Source of the DNA: Methylobacterium sp. Leaf99
GTDB lineage: Bacteria; Pseudomonadota; Alphaproteobacteria; Rhizobiales; Beijerinckiaceae
Direction of reading: 5' to 3'
Assembly (NCBI RefSeq): GCF_001422375.1
Contig: NZ_LMMU01000001.1
Span: forward strand, 926,088 to 990,087
Length of the DNA: 64,000 nt
Shown here one piece after another: positions 18,325-27,507 of the stretch. The notes under the pieces are model-generated. The model did not search any database, was not told where the DNA came from, and saw only the letters and a list, made by a program, of their open reading frames with translations. Made by a program: the position numbers and the translations under genes. Each line of letters begins with the position of its first letter. Within the stretch, counting starts at the first letter, position 1.

Positions 18325-18933
18325 CAGGGCTCCCGTACGGGTTGGGTCACGGCAGTAAACGCGCCGGGGGCCGCAAGGGTCATTCCGCGGCCCAGGGGAC
18401 CGCCCTGAACGCGATCCTTACCCCGGCTTCGACGGTGAGGATTCGAACATGGGCCGCAATCGTCGATGCACGTGGACGGGCGCCACGGCTCCCCTGATGA
18501 AGGCGGACTTCTCGAAGGTAGCCCTGTTCGCCAGCGCGATCATCTTCGGGCGAGCGTGGCCTCGGCCCCCAACCGAAGAACCTCGATGGAGGCACTGCGC
18601 TGGCACGGCGAGGGCGACACCCGCTGCAACACTGATCCGGCCGCCCAAATAATTGCCAGTTTTCGGGTCGTATAACGACGATTCCAGATGACGTATGCCC
18701 ATATGAAAGCACCGCACCTAAAACATAGCATCGCGTCTCCCATGGTCCATTTGGACAAACTCTAAGGCAGGGGGAACAGCCTCTGTTTGGAACGGTTGTT
18801 GAGTCAGGTTTGAGACCCAGCCTGGGTCCGAAATCGACCGACCATCGGTCGCGGTGCCGCTATTCCCGACGCTCCAGCATCGGCCGCCGCATCACCCATT
18901 CGACCTGGTCTTTCGGGGCCGATCCAGCACAGG
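18325..18933. other. Gene-poor spacer before the aldehyde oxidase operon
   Basis: No intact gene is recognised. A possible decayed BA14K-like fragment lies on the minus strand near 18612-18758. The rest must hold the promoters of the two divergent molybdoenzyme units, but no clear operator stood out. Confidence 0.5.
18612..18758 (-). pseudogene. Possible BA14K-like protein fragment with frameshift
   Basis: One frame gives CGAFIWAYVIWNRRY and an adjacent frame continues YDPKTGNYLGG. Together these resemble the conserved end of BA14K-like small secreted proteins (xRRFRSYDPxTGTYLG). The join needs a small deletion, so it would be a pseudogene. The similarity is short and the call is tentative. 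Confidence 0.25.
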
Positions 18934-19464
18934 ATGCCTCCCATGGCCACAGCGAGCGGTTCCACCCGCCCCGACACCACCTTCGACATCACCCTGACGA
19001 TCAACGGCGACACGCGGGAAGTCGCCGTCGCACCCTGGACGACGCTGCTCGACCTGCTACGCGAGCGGCTCGACCTCACGGGCACAAAGAAGGGCTGCGA
19101 TCACGGCCAGTGCGGCGCCTGCACCGTCCTCGTGAACGGGACGCGGGTGAATTCCTGTCTCGTCCTCGCGGTGATGAAGGATGGCGCCGAGATCACGACG
19201 GTGGAGGGATTAGCGGGCCTCGCCCATCAGAAGGGCACCAACACGCTCCATCCGATCCAGGAAGCCTTCATCGAGTACGACGCCTTTCAGTGCGGGTACT
19301 GCACCCCGGGTCAGCTCTGCTCCTCGGTCGGCATGATGAACGAGGGCCACGCCAAGAGCCGGGACGAGATCCGGGAGGCGATGAGCGGCAACATCTGCCG
19401 CTGCGGCGCCTACACCAACATCGTTGATGCCATCGAGGACGTGATGCAGGGAGACGCCCGATGA
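18934..19464 (+). CDS. paoA: Aldehyde oxidoreductase 2Fe-2S subunit (PaoA-like)
   Basis: This 176-residue subunit carries two 2Fe-2S clusters that pass electrons from the molybdenum centre. The plant-ferredoxin-type cluster uses KKGCDHGQCGACTVLVNG plus a later Cys in VNSCLVL; the second uses CGYCTPGQ and NICRCGAYTNI. The N-terminus (MPPMATASG) lacks the twin-arginine signal of E. coli PaoA, suggesting a cytoplasmic complex. ATG at 18943 is another possible start. The stop overlaps the next gene by 4 nt, and it begins a three-gene operon. Confidence 0.92.
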   Translation: MPPMATASGSTRPDTTFDITLTINGDTREVAVAPWTTLLDLLRERLDLTGTKKGCDHGQCGACTVLVNGTRVNSCLVLAVMKDGAEITTVEGLAGLAHQKGTNTLHPIQEAFIEYDAFQCGYCTPGQLCSSVGMMNEGHAKSRDEIREAMSGNICRCGAYTNIVDAIEDVMQGDAR

Positions 19465-20474
19465 ACCGCTTCGACTATGTCCGCGTTGGTACTGTGGCGG
19501 AGGCGGTCCAGGCGCTTGGCGCCGATCCGAGTGCGCGGTTCATCGCCGGCGGCACCAACCTCGTCGACCTGATGAAGTACGATGTCGAGCGCCCCGAGCG
19601 GCTCATCGACATCACCCGCCTGCCGCTCACAGCAATCGAGGAACACGCAGGTGGGCTGCGCATCGGCGCGCTGGCGACGAACGCCGCGGCGGCCTACGAC
19701 CCGCGGGTTCGGGAACACTATCCCATCTTGGCCAACGCGATCCTGGCCGGAGCCTCGGCCCAGCTGCGCAACGCGGCCTCGACCGGCGGCAACCTCAATC
19801 AGCGCACGCGCTGCTACTATTTCTACGACACGGCCACGCCCTGCAACAAGCGCGAGCCCGGCTCCGGCTGCCCCGCAATTGGCGGCGTCAACCGCATCCA
19901 CGCGATCTTCGGGACAAGCGAGCACTGCATCGCGACGCACCCCTCCGACATGTGCGTCGCGCTCGCGGCGTTGGAGGCTACCGTGCAGGTGAGCGGGCCC
20001 CAGGGCGAACGGAGCATCGCATTCGCGGACTATCATCGCCTCCCCGGCGACGACCCGGCCAAGGACAACACGCTTCAGCCCGGCGAGATCGTTGTGTCCG
20101 TCGACCTGCCGGCGAACGGGTTCGCGACGAACTTCACCTACCTCAAGCTGCGCGACCGGCTCTCCTACGCGTTCGCGCTGGTCTCGGTCGCCGCCGTGCT
20201 CGATCTCGACGGTGATAGCGTGAAGACCGTGCGTCTCGCCCTTGGTGGCGTCGCGCACAAACCCTGGCGCAACCGGGAGGCCGAGGCTTTTCTGCAGGGC
20301 AAGCCGGCGACCCGCGAAAGCTTCCAGGCCGTCGCCGACCTCGTCGTCGCGGAGGCCGTGCCCCAATCCGAGAACGGCTTCAAGGTCGAGCTGGCGCGGC
20401 GAGCCATCGTCCGGGGCCTCGAACAAGCCGCCGCCGGCACGCCGCAATCGCTCTCCGACAAGCGCATCCAGTAA
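19461..20474 (+). CDS. paoB: Aldehyde oxidoreductase FAD/4Fe-4S subunit (PaoB-like)
   Basis: A 337-residue CO-dehydrogenase-type flavoprotein subunit. The FAD site is FIAGGTNLVDLMK (near residue 30), with a second FAD stretch at RNAASTGGNLNQRTRC. The Cys-rich insertion CYYFYDTATPCNKREPGSGC, with one more Cys in EHCIATHP, matches the extra 4Fe-4S loop known in E. coli PaoB and missing from simple xanthine dehydrogenases. It hands electrons to the final acceptor. It overlaps paoA by 4 nt. Confidence 0.92.
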   Translation: MNRFDYVRVGTVAEAVQALGADPSARFIAGGTNLVDLMKYDVERPERLIDITRLPLTAIEEHAGGLRIGALATNAAAAYDPRVREHYPILANAILAGASAQLRNAASTGGNLNQRTRCYYFYDTATPCNKREPGSGCPAIGGVNRIHAIFGTSEHCIATHPSDMCVALAALEATVQVSGPQGERSIAFADYHRLPGDDPAKDNTLQPGEIVVSVDLPANGFATNFTYLKLRDRLSYAFALVSVAAVLDLDGDSVKTVRLALGGVAHKPWRNREAEAFLQGKPATRESFQAVADLVVAEAVPQSENGFKVELARRAIVRGLEQAAAGTPQSLSDKRIQ

Positions 20475-20485
20475 GGTTCATCCGC

Positions 20486-22738
20486 ATGACCCAGACGTTC
20501 AGCTCCACGGGCCGCGATACCTACGTCGGCAGCGCCCGCTCCCGTGTCGACGGCCCTGCCAAGGTCACCGGGTTGGCCAAATACGCGGGCGAGTTCACCG
20601 CCCTCGACCTCGCGCACGGCTACGTCGTGTCGAGTGCCATCGCCAGCGGGAAGATCACGTCGATCGACACCTCGGCGGCCGAGGCGGTGCCCGGCGTAAT
20701 CAAGGTCATCACGCACGAGAACCGCGAGCGCACCGCCTGGCGCGACAAGAACTATCAGGACGCGGTGGCGCCTCCCGGTTCACCCTTCCGCGCGCTCTAC
20801 GACAATAAGATCCACTTCAGTGGCCAGCCGGTGGCGCTCGTCGTGGCGGAGGATTTCGAGACGGCTCGCTACGCCGCGGCTCTGGTCTCGGTTTCCTATG
20901 AGGCGCAGGAGCCCCTTACCGACCCGGCACAGGCGCGCGAGTTCAGCTACGTGCCGCCGGTGAAGCGCAGTGGTATCAAGCCGCCGCCGAAGCCGTGGGG
21001 CGATGCCGAAGGAGCCTACGAGGGGTCGGCGATCAAGCTGCGGCAGGATTACCGGCTCGCAATCGAGCATCATAACCCGATGGAGCCGCACGCCTCCACC
21101 GTCGTCTACGAGGGGGACGGCAAGTACACGGTCTACGACAAGATCCAGGGCGTCTCGAACAGCCACGACTACATCACCGCCGTGTTCGGTTTGAAGAAGG
21201 GCGACGTGCGGGTGCTGAACCCGTATCTCGGCGGCGGCTTCGGCTTGGGGCTGCGCCCGCAATACCAGCTCTTCCTGGCGATGCTCGCCGCGCAGGACCT
21301 CGAACGGTCGGTGCGCGTGGTGCTTACCCGCGATCAGATGTGGAGCCTCAGCTACCGTCCCGACGCGCTCCAGACCATCTCGCTCGGCGCCGACAAGGAC
21401 GGCACCCTGCGATCCCTCCGACACGAGGCGCTGTCAGGAACCTCGCGTTACGAGGACTACCAAGAAGTGGTCGTGAATTGGTCGGGCGTGCTTTACAAAT
21501 GCGACAACGTCGCCCTGACCTACAAGCTCGCGCAACTCGACACCGCAACGCCGAGCGACATGCGCGCGCCGGGCGCCACGACCGGCGTCTTCGCCATTGA
21601 GATCGCAATGGACGAACTCGCCTACGAGACGGGCATCGATCCGGTCACGCTTCGGCTGCGGAACTTTTCGGACACTGACGCGACCGCGGACGGCAAGCCC
21701 TTCGGCTCCAAGGAGCTCAAGAGTTGCTTTGCGCAAGGCGCTGAGCGCTTCGGCTGGGATCGGCGTGACCCCACGCCTCGCTCGATGCGTGAAGGCAGGG
21801 AACTCGTCGGCTGGGGCATGGCGACCGGCGTGTGGGAATCGATGATGATGCAATCGAGCGCCCAGGCCATCCTCACCGCCGACGGCAAGCTCGAAGTCGG
21901 CAACTCGACGGGCGATCTCGGCACCGGTACCTACACCATCCTGACACAGATCGCCGCCGACACGCTCGGCCTGACCATGGAGGACGTGACGACGAAGCTC
22001 GGCGACACGCGCCTTGCCGAAGCGCCCGTCGCCGGTGGCTCGTGGACGGCGGCCTCGTCCGGCACGGCCGTGATGAAAGCCTGTCGCAACGTCGGCGAGC
22101 AGGTCTTCAGGATGGCCCGTAAGATGGAGAACTTGCCGCTCGCCAACGTCGAATTCGACCGCGTCGCCTTCACGAACGGCCGCATGGAGGTCGCCGGGGA
22201 TCCATCGCGCAGCGTCTCGCTCGTGGACGCCCTCAAGGCCTCCGGCGTCGAGAAGGTGGAGGCGGTCGAGGAGGCCGGCCCCGACAAGGACTTTAACGAT
22301 GCCTACGAATCCTACACGCACTCCGCCGTGTTCGTTGAGGTGAAGGTCGACGAGGATTTGGGGCAGGTGCGCGTGACCCGGGTCGTCTCGGCGATCGCGG
22401 CGGGCAAGATCCTCAACCTGAAGACGGCACGTAGCCAGATCCTGGGCGGCGTGGTCATGGGTATCGGCTCGGCGCTGGAGGAGGAGTCGATGATGGACCA
22501 CCGGATCGGGCGGTTCGTGAACCACAATCTCGGAGAGTACCACGTGCCGGTGAACGCCGACGTCTACGACATCGACGTGATCTTCGTCCACGAGGAGGAC
22601 AAGGCCAACGCGCTAGGCGTGAAGGGTCTCGGCGAGATCGGCATCGTCGGCACGGCGGCAGCCATTTCCAACGCGGTGTTTCACGCGACCGGCAAGCGCG
22701 TCCGCAACCTACCGATCACCGTGGATAAGCTGCTGTAG
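20486..22738 (+). CDS. paoC: Aldehyde oxidoreductase molybdenum subunit (PaoC-like)
   Basis: The 750-residue large subunit holds the molybdopterin-cytosine-dinucleotide cofactor and oxidises aldehydes to acids. Visible landmarks are GRDTYVGSARSRVDGPAKVTG at the start, the Moco-contact stretch LGGGFGLGLRPQYQ, DMRAPGATTGVFAIE, and the catalytic Glu (about residue 717) in GVKGLGEIGIVGTAAAISNA. It starts 11 nt after paoB. No maturation (PaoD-like) gene is seen downstream. Aromatic aldehydes are the likely substrates by analogy with E. coli PaoABC. Confidence 0.93.
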   Translation: MTQTFSSTGRDTYVGSARSRVDGPAKVTGLAKYAGEFTALDLAHGYVVSSAIASGKITSIDTSAAEAVPGVIKVITHENRERTAWRDKNYQDAVAPPGSPFRALYDNKIHFSGQPVALVVAEDFETARYAAALVSVSYEAQEPLTDPAQAREFSYVPPVKRSGIKPPPKPWGDAEGAYEGSAIKLRQDYRLAIEHHNPMEPHASTVVYEGDGKYTVYDKIQGVSNSHDYITAVFGLKKGDVRVLNPYLGGGFGLGLRPQYQLFLAMLAAQDLERSVRVVLTRDQMWSLSYRPDALQTISLGADKDGTLRSLRHEALSGTSRYEDYQEVVVNWSGVLYKCDNVALTYKLAQLDTATPSDMRAPGATTGVFAIEIAMDELAYETGIDPVTLRLRNFSDTDATADGKPFGSKELKSCFAQGAERFGWDRRDPTPRSMREGRELVGWGMATGVWESMMMQSSAQAILTADGKLEVGNSTGDLGTGTYTILTQIAADTLGLTMEDVTTKLGDTRLAEAPVAGGSWTAASSGTAVMKACRNVGEQVFRMARKMENLPLANVEFDRVAFTNGRMEVAGDPSRSVSLVDALKASGVEKVEAVEEAGPDKDFNDAYESYTHSAVFVEVKVDEDLGQVRVTRVVSAIAAGKILNLKTARSQILGGVVMGIGSALEEESMMDHRIGRFVNHNLGEYHVPVNADVYDIDVIFVHEEDKANALGVKGLGEIGIVGTAAAISNAVFHATGKRVRNLPITVDKLL

Positions 22739-22911
22739 ACGGGCAACCGTTCCCGACTTCGGCGCTCTGGCATCGCTAAGCCGCAGGGGGCACTCTCGGG
22801 CACGGGCATACCGCTCGATCCGACTGTGGCATCCTGGAGTAGCATGGCCGGGCGGTGACCGTCGTCCGTGCCTTCCGAGTAGTCTGGGCGAAAGCAAACA
22901 TCGGATCGCGA

Positions 22912-22929
22912 ACATGCCCCTTGGCATGT
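22912..22929. other. Short inverted repeat after paoC
   Basis: ACATGCC and GGCATGT are perfect 7-bp arms around CCTT, about 175 bp downstream of paoC. There is no T-run, so it may be a weak terminator or a protein site. Confidence 0.25.
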
Positions 22930-22964
22930 CTCGTTGGGTTGTCAGGTCTTTGATCGATGGCTTT

Positions 22965-23132
22965 ATGGATGTCGCCGCCCACTTACACCGTGCAGACGAG
23001 GCACTCTACGCCGGGAAGGCTGGTGGCCGGAACCGGATGGAGTGCGCTCGACGCATCAATGCCGAGCGCATCGGCAGGCTCAACCTCGTCCCCGCGCAGA
23101 ATGGGGCAACCCTGCGGAACGCCTCGGGATGA
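22965..23132 (+). pseudogene. GGDEF-domain C-terminal remnant
   Basis: The plus-strand frame reads MDVAAHLHRADEALYAGKAG then GRNRMECARR. The pattern ADxALYxxKxxGRNR is the conserved end of diguanylate cyclase GGDEF domains; everything before it, including the active site, is missing. It sits just upstream of an IS3 remnant, so insertion and deletion probably removed the rest. An intact GGDEF gene lies about 850 bp further on the opposite strand. Confidence 0.7.
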
Positions 23133-23184
23133 GCGCGACCAGTGCCACGGACGGTTGGTATGCCCAATTGGGGGAACGGCGCTT

Positions 23185-23485
23185 TGGTCCGCCCCCATTG
23201 AAGTGGTCCGCCCTTTGGTATGGCTTTTGAGCCTGGAGGACGGACAGAATGGCAAAGCACCCGAAGCCTGAGGAGATTGTTGCCAAGCTACGGCAGGCGG
23301 ATGTGCTGATCTCACAGGGCCAGAGCGTTGCAGATGCAATCCGCGCGCTCGGTGTGAGTTCAGTGACGTACTACCGTTGGCGGTGTGAGTTTGGCGGCCT
23401 GAAGTCGGATCAGGTTCGACGGATGAAAGATCTGGAGACGGAGAATACCCGGCTCCGAAAAGCAATCGCCGATCTCACCCTCGAC
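23185..23485 (+). mobile_element. IS3-family remnant (left end and truncated orfA)
   Basis: The left end TGGTCCGCCCCC and the following leader resemble the left end of the intact element at 41.4 kb. An orfA-like frame starts at 23249 (MAKHPKPEEIVAKLRQADVL, QGQSVADAIRALGVSSVTYY, RWRCEFGGLKSDQVRRMKDL) and loses similarity near 23485 after a coiled-coil stretch. No orfB or right end is present, so it cannot move on its own. It is a diverged relative of the 41.4-kb element, not a recent copy. Confidence 0.85.
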
Positions 23486-23983
23486 AGGCCTAGAGGGCGT
23501 AGAGCCCAGCAGTCGGCTGGGTCAGCCGACAAGGTTGCCACCCTGACGCTCTGGGCCCCGGTCGCCGCCGGCGCGGACGAGGGCGCGCGAGGCTCGATTC
23601 TCGGCAAGCCAGCGGGTCGGATCGGCGCCGGCCACCCCTTCGACGTGAACGCTTAGGCCCTCGGCTTCGCCCCCGCCGGGAGTTCCTTGCCGCGAGCGTC
23701 CGGCAGATCGAAGCGGCCTCCTCGCGCTGAAGTTGGCCGAGCGGTAGCGTCCGCTCTTACGCTTTTGCCGCCCGTAAGCGGAAGGGCGGGAAGCCACCCA
23801 GTTCGGACGTAGAGCGGACCGGCGGGTCCCAACCCAAGCCGGTAGTGAGGACCTTCGCTGTCGCATCCCCAAAGCAGCCGTCGCAGAACGCCGCTCAAAG
23901 CAGCGTTGCGGTCGGACGGTTGCCAAGCCCGACCGCCGAACGCTCATGTGCGGTTGTCGATCTCAGGCACACCGCTGCTTCGG
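23486..23983. other. Gene-free spacer with repeat copy
   Basis: No gene is recognised. The left 250 bp has frames with mixed composition that I could not assign. The right part is occupied by a long copy of the dispersed repeat. Confidence 0.5.
23743..23895 (+). repeat. Dispersed intergenic repeat, copy 3 (long form)
   Basis: This is one of the longest copies. It has an upstream half with a TCCGCT...AAGCGGA inverted repeat and GGGCGGGAAGCCACCCAGTT, a middle block CGTAGAGCGGACCGGCGGGT and a downstream half starting TCCCAACCC with a degenerate end block near 23870-23895. The upstream half matches the copy at 42.9 kb and the middle block matches those at 25.7 and 59.3 kb. Confidence 0.55.
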
Positions 23984-25435
23984 TCAAGCGACCTGCCGGG
24001 GAGCCCCTTTGGCCTGATAAGTCTGTGCCGTTCCCTTTTGAGTGCGCTTGGCCGCGTAGAGCGCTGCATCGGCGTGATGCAAAACCTTGTCGCGGTCGTG
24101 CAACGCTTCGCTCGACCAAGCGATGCCGATGGTACCCGTCACCCGTGCGATGTGACCCTGGTCATCCATAACGATCTCAAGGTCGTGCAGGAGGCGGCGC
24201 ACCATCCGCTCCAGTCCAGCGCGATCGAGGCCGGTAGGTACGACGACGGCAAACTCATCGCCCCCCAGACGTGCCGGGAGCCACCGCTCGTAGGAGGGTG
24301 AGCGCAGACGGTCGGCGACACGGCGTAGCACGGCGTCGCCCGCCGCATGTCCAAGCGCATCGTTCACGGCCTTGAAGCCATCGAGATCGATCAGCACCAC
24401 TCCCACGTCGCCATTCGCCGCGCGCGCCTCATTCAACCGCGCGTCGAGGACGCGGTGGAACTCTGCTCTGTTCGGCAGTTGCGTCAGATCGTCGGTGCGG
24501 GCCTGGCGTCGAAGCCGCGTCTCCAATCCATGCTGCTCGGTTATGTCCTGGATCAACCCAATAAGGGCGGCGGGCTTACCCTTGGCCAGCTCGATCTCAC
24601 AGGAACATCGTACGCGCCGAGTGTTGCCCTTGGCGGTCACTAGGTCTGCCTCCAGTTCGAACGGCTCGCCCGTGTCCAGGGTGCGCATCACCGCGGTCCT
24701 GAAGGCGGTGCGGTCAGGCTCGGGGAAGGCACCCATGATATCCCCGGTCGGCTCACCGCCGCTAACGGGCAACTCGTGGATAGCGAAGACGCCATCCGAC
24801 CAGGAAACGGATCGCTTCTCGATGTCGTACCGGTACGATCCCATGTCGGCCATGCGCTCGGCCTGCTTGAACTGGCGACGCTCGCGTTCCAAGCGTTTCA
24901 CCGCCATCCGGTGCTCCTCGGCCATCTTTGCGGCACGGAGGGCAAGGGTCCGAGCCTCGATCAGGGCTTCGGCTACGCAAGCCAACTCCGCGAGAAGTTC
25001 GAGATCGACCGAAGTCGTATCACGAGGCTGCTCATCAAGGACGCAGAGTGTTCCGACAGTAACCCTATCGCCGTTAGGGCACCGGACGCGAACCGGCACG
25101 CCCGCGTAGTAGCGGATGTGCGGTTCGCCCGTGACGAACAGGCTCGTCGCGAAGCGCGGATCGAGGCTGGTATCGGCCACCGTCAACGGTGCTTCGGTCT
25201 CGAACACGATGGGGCAGAACGCCTGGGCACGCTGTGTCTCGGCTGCCAGAGGCCCGCAGCGCGCCTTGAACCACTGCCGCTCCGGGGCGACCAGGGTGAT
25301 TGAGGACATGCCGGTTCCCAGCATGCGTTGTGCGACCTTGGCGAGGGCGTCAAACTCACGCTCAGGCGGCGTGTCGAGAAGGTTGATCTCGTTGAGTGCC
25401 TGTTGACGCAGTGCCTCGCGCTGTGTGTCCGACAT
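23984..25435 (-). CDS. GAF-PAS-GGDEF diguanylate cyclase
   Basis: A 483-residue soluble signalling protein: a GAF domain at about 20-170 (SSITLVAPERQWFKARCG), a short coiled coil, a PAS domain at about 195-315, then a GGDEF domain with the active-site motif RLGGDEFAVVV. The catalytic loop is intact, so it should make cyclic di-GMP. No RxxD inhibitory site is visible five residues before GGDEF, so product inhibition by that route may be absent. No EAL domain. There are no transmembrane segments. Confidence 0.9.
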   Translation of the reverse strand: MSDTQREALRQQALNEINLLDTPPEREFDALAKVAQRMLGTGMSSITLVAPERQWFKARCGPLAAETQRAQAFCPIVFETEAPLTVADTSLDPRFATSLFVTGEPHIRYYAGVPVRVRCPNGDRVTVGTLCVLDEQPRDTTSVDLELLAELACVAEALIEARTLALRAAKMAEEHRMAVKRLERERRQFKQAERMADMGSYRYDIEKRSVSWSDGVFAIHELPVSGGEPTGDIMGAFPEPDRTAFRTAVMRTLDTGEPFELEADLVTAKGNTRRVRCSCEIELAKGKPAALIGLIQDITEQHGLETRLRRQARTDDLTQLPNRAEFHRVLDARLNEARAANGDVGVVLIDLDGFKAVNDALGHAAGDAVLRRVADRLRSPSYERWLPARLGGDEFAVVVPTGLDRAGLERMVRRLLHDLEIVMDDQGHIARVTGTIGIAWSSEALHDRDKVLHHADAALYAAKRTQKGTAQTYQAKGAPRQVA

Positions 25436-25829
25436 GATCGTCTGCCACCCGTGTGCGGTCCCATCGAGGCGAGGGCGCCGTCGTGTTGCATACGACGGAC
25501 AGGCTTAAGTGAGTGTGACCTCAGCTGCGTTCTGAGTCCGGACCGGTTTTTGACCCACGAGTATGCCGGGGAGGGACTGCTGGGATCAGCTAATCTTCCT
25601 TGAGCCTTGGCGAAGCGGTTGTGCACCACGACCAAATTGACCGGCCTGTTTTGATGGTTCTTCCCGAAAGCCGACTGGCAACAAACCACCCAACTCGGTC
25701 GTAGAGCGGATGGACGGTTCCCGACCCAACCTGGACGTACGAGCAGATTCCTTTGCTGCTACAAAGCGGACGTAGGCGCTCCCTTCGCCTCGCATCGACA
25801 TGATCGCGTCCAACTGCCCAGGTCCGGGC
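25436..25829. other. Gene-free spacer
   Basis: No gene is seen between the diguanylate cyclase start and the pirin stop. The right half is a dispersed repeat copy, listed separately. Confidence 0.55.
25655..25783 (+). repeat. Dispersed intergenic repeat, copy 4 (long form)
   Basis: It contains AACCACCCAACTCGGTCG, then TAGAGCGGATGGACGGTT, then CCCGACCCAACCTGGACGTACG, and ends with the block AAAGCGGACGTAGGC. The order of blocks is the same as in the copies near 23.8 and 59.3 kb. Confidence 0.6.
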
Positions 25830-26603
25830 TCAGCGGCGAGCGCGTGCGGCCATTGCGTGGACGGTCTCGCCGTCTCCGACCGTGCCGCCGCGGCAGACCT
25901 CGGCCTGCATATCGATGACGAAGGTCAGGACCACCGCATCACCGACGGCCTGCATCGGCATGTCCTCGGCCTCCGTCAACAGGCCGCTTTCGCCCTCGCC
26001 GAAGCTCTGGCCATCAGCTGTGACGGATCCTTCGAACACGAAGAAATAGGTCTTGCGGCCGAGCTCTGTCGGCAGGATCGCGGTCCCACCTGCAGCGAGG
26101 TGGATGTCGCGGCAATGGACGGCGTTGCGGACGTGGAAGGGCGCCCCGCTTCCCGTCGGCCCGAAGACGTCGCGCCATGTGTTCGCCCGCGGTGCAGTCA
26201 GTCGGCCATGTTGAATGCCGGGTTCCAATGCCTCGGCGTGCGGCCGGACGAAGATCTGCAGCATCCGCAGCGGCGGGTCGTCGTTGTGGACGCGCTCCTC
26301 GTGCCAAAAACCCCAACCGGCGTTCATGACCATGAGATGGTCCGCATCGACTATGAGATGGCCGCCCTCGGGGTCGTCGTGGCGCATCACCCCAACCGGC
26401 ACCCAGGAGACGATTTCGTCGACGACGTGCTCGTGGAGCTTGATGTGCGTTCCCGGCGCAAGGAACGATTCCATGATCGTCGCAAGCGGTCCGAGACCAT
26501 GGTCCGGGTTTCCCGGCTCCAAGTGGCCCGGGAAATAGGCGCGGGCGACGAACCCGTCGCTGTCGATGGCATCCTCGGTCGTTCGCATCGCCTTGTGGAT
26601 CAT
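25830..26603 (-). CDS. Pirin-family protein
   Basis: A bicupin protein of about 257 residues from the chosen start MIHKAMRTTED. The metal-binding cupin motif HIKLHEHVVDEIVSWVPVG has the conserved His residues, and MNAGWGFWHEERVHND carries the second group, as in pirin/YhaK-type proteins, some of which have quercetinase activity. A frame upstream to 26687 gives 28 extra residues that are not pirin-like, and AGGAAG lies 11 nt before ATG 26603, favouring the shorter form. It is divergent from the two-component system and shares its upstream region, including the 26711 box. Confidence 0.85.
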   Translation of the reverse strand: MIHKAMRTTEDAIDSDGFVARAYFPGHLEPGNPDHGLGPLATIMESFLAPGTHIKLHEHVVDEIVSWVPVGVMRHDDPEGGHLIVDADHLMVMNAGWGFWHEERVHNDDPPLRMLQIFVRPHAEALEPGIQHGRLTAPRANTWRDVFGPTGSGAPFHVRNAVHCRDIHLAAGGTAILPTELGRKTYFFVFEGSVTADGQSFGEGESGLLTEAEDMPMQAVGDAVVLTFVIDMQAEVCRGGTVGDGETVHAMAARARR

Positions 26604-26710
26604 CGTCGGGTCGACTTCCTGGGTCGGTACGCCGTTTGGCGGACGGGTCGCCGGATAACGTGGCCAGCCCTTCCGGGTGCCATACAAGATCCCGAGCGGC
26701 GTGCCGCCGT

Positions 26711-26725
26711 GTAACGTTTTGTGAC
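26711..26725 (-). promoter_or_regulatory. Candidate response-regulator box, copy 1
   Basis: On the minus strand this reads GTCACAAAACGTTAC, differing in one base from GTTACAAAACGTTAC at 28907. It is a direct repeat of GTTAC-like half-sites at 10-bp spacing, the OmpR-family pattern. It lies between pirin (108 bp from its start) and the regulator gene (50 bp from its start), so it could control both. Confidence 0.6.
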
Positions 26726-26775
26726 AATGAAGCCTTTAGCGTTGTCGGCACGCCCGGTCCTCGTATGTTCGCGAC

Positions 26776-27507
26776 ATGACCGAGGGCCAAACCATCGTCA
26801 TCGTCGAAGACGACGGCGACATCCGCACCCAGCTCGCCGCCTACCTGGAGGGTGAGGGGTTTCGCGTGGTCGGACTCGACGGTGGTGCAGGCCTCGACCG
26901 CCACCTAGCGGCCGGGCCGGCCCCGGACCTGATCGTGCTCGACTGGATGCTGCCAGGCGAGGACGGCTTGTCGATCTGTCGGCGCCTGCGCGCGGCGGGC
27001 GGCCCGCCCGTCGTGATGCTCACCGCCAAGAACGAGGACATCGACCGGGTACTCGGTCTGGAGATGGGGGCGGACGACTACGTCTCGAAGCCGTTCAACC
27101 CGCGGGTGCTGCTCGCCCGCATCCGCGCCGTCCTGCGGCGGGCCCATGGGACTGGCGCCCGCGCGGATGCCGCCGATCCCGAGACCCTGACCGTGGCAGA
27201 CCTCGTCGTCGACCTCGCCGCCCGTCGCGTGACGACCGGCGAACCGGCGGCCGAGATCGCCCTGACCAGCGCCGAGTACGACCTGCTGCACTGCTTCGTC
27301 ACCCGGCCGCAGCGGGTGCTCTCCCGGGACCAGCTCCTCGACTGGACCCGGGGCCGCACGGCCGACGCCTTCGACCGCACCATCGACGTGCAGGTAAGCC
27401 GGCTGCGCCACAAGCTCGACGCCGGGGGCAGCGCCACGGCCGCCCTGCTCAAGACCGTGCGCAATGCCGGCTACATCCTCGCCGCGCCGGTTAGGCCCGT
27501 GCCGTGA
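26776..27507 (+). CDS. OmpR-family response regulator
   Basis: A 243-residue regulator with a receiver domain (phospho-acceptor Asp56 in LIVLDWMLPGEDG, Lys in YVSKPFNP) and a winged-helix DNA-binding domain (LTSAEYDLLHCFVTRPQRVL to KTVRNAGYILA). Its stop overlaps the kinase start (TGATG), so both are made together. The nearby GTTAC-type direct repeats are probable binding sites. The stimulus is unknown. Confidence 0.93.
   Translation: MTEGQTIVIVEDDGDIRTQLAAYLEGEGFRVVGLDGGAGLDRHLAAGPAPDLIVLDWMLPGEDGLSICRRLRAAGGPPVVMLTAKNEDIDRVLGLEMGADDYVSKPFNPRVLLARIRAVLRRAHGTGARADAADPETLTVADLVVDLAARRVTTGEPAAEIALTSAEYDLLHCFVTRPQRVLSRDQLLDWTRGRTADAFDRTIDVQVSRLRHKLDAGGSATAALLKTVRNAGYILAAPVRPVP

Noticed and set aside
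23249..23656. 135-codon frame as an intact small protein
   Set aside because: Only its first 78 or so codons resemble IS3 OrfA; the remainder is unrelated sequence after the truncation point.
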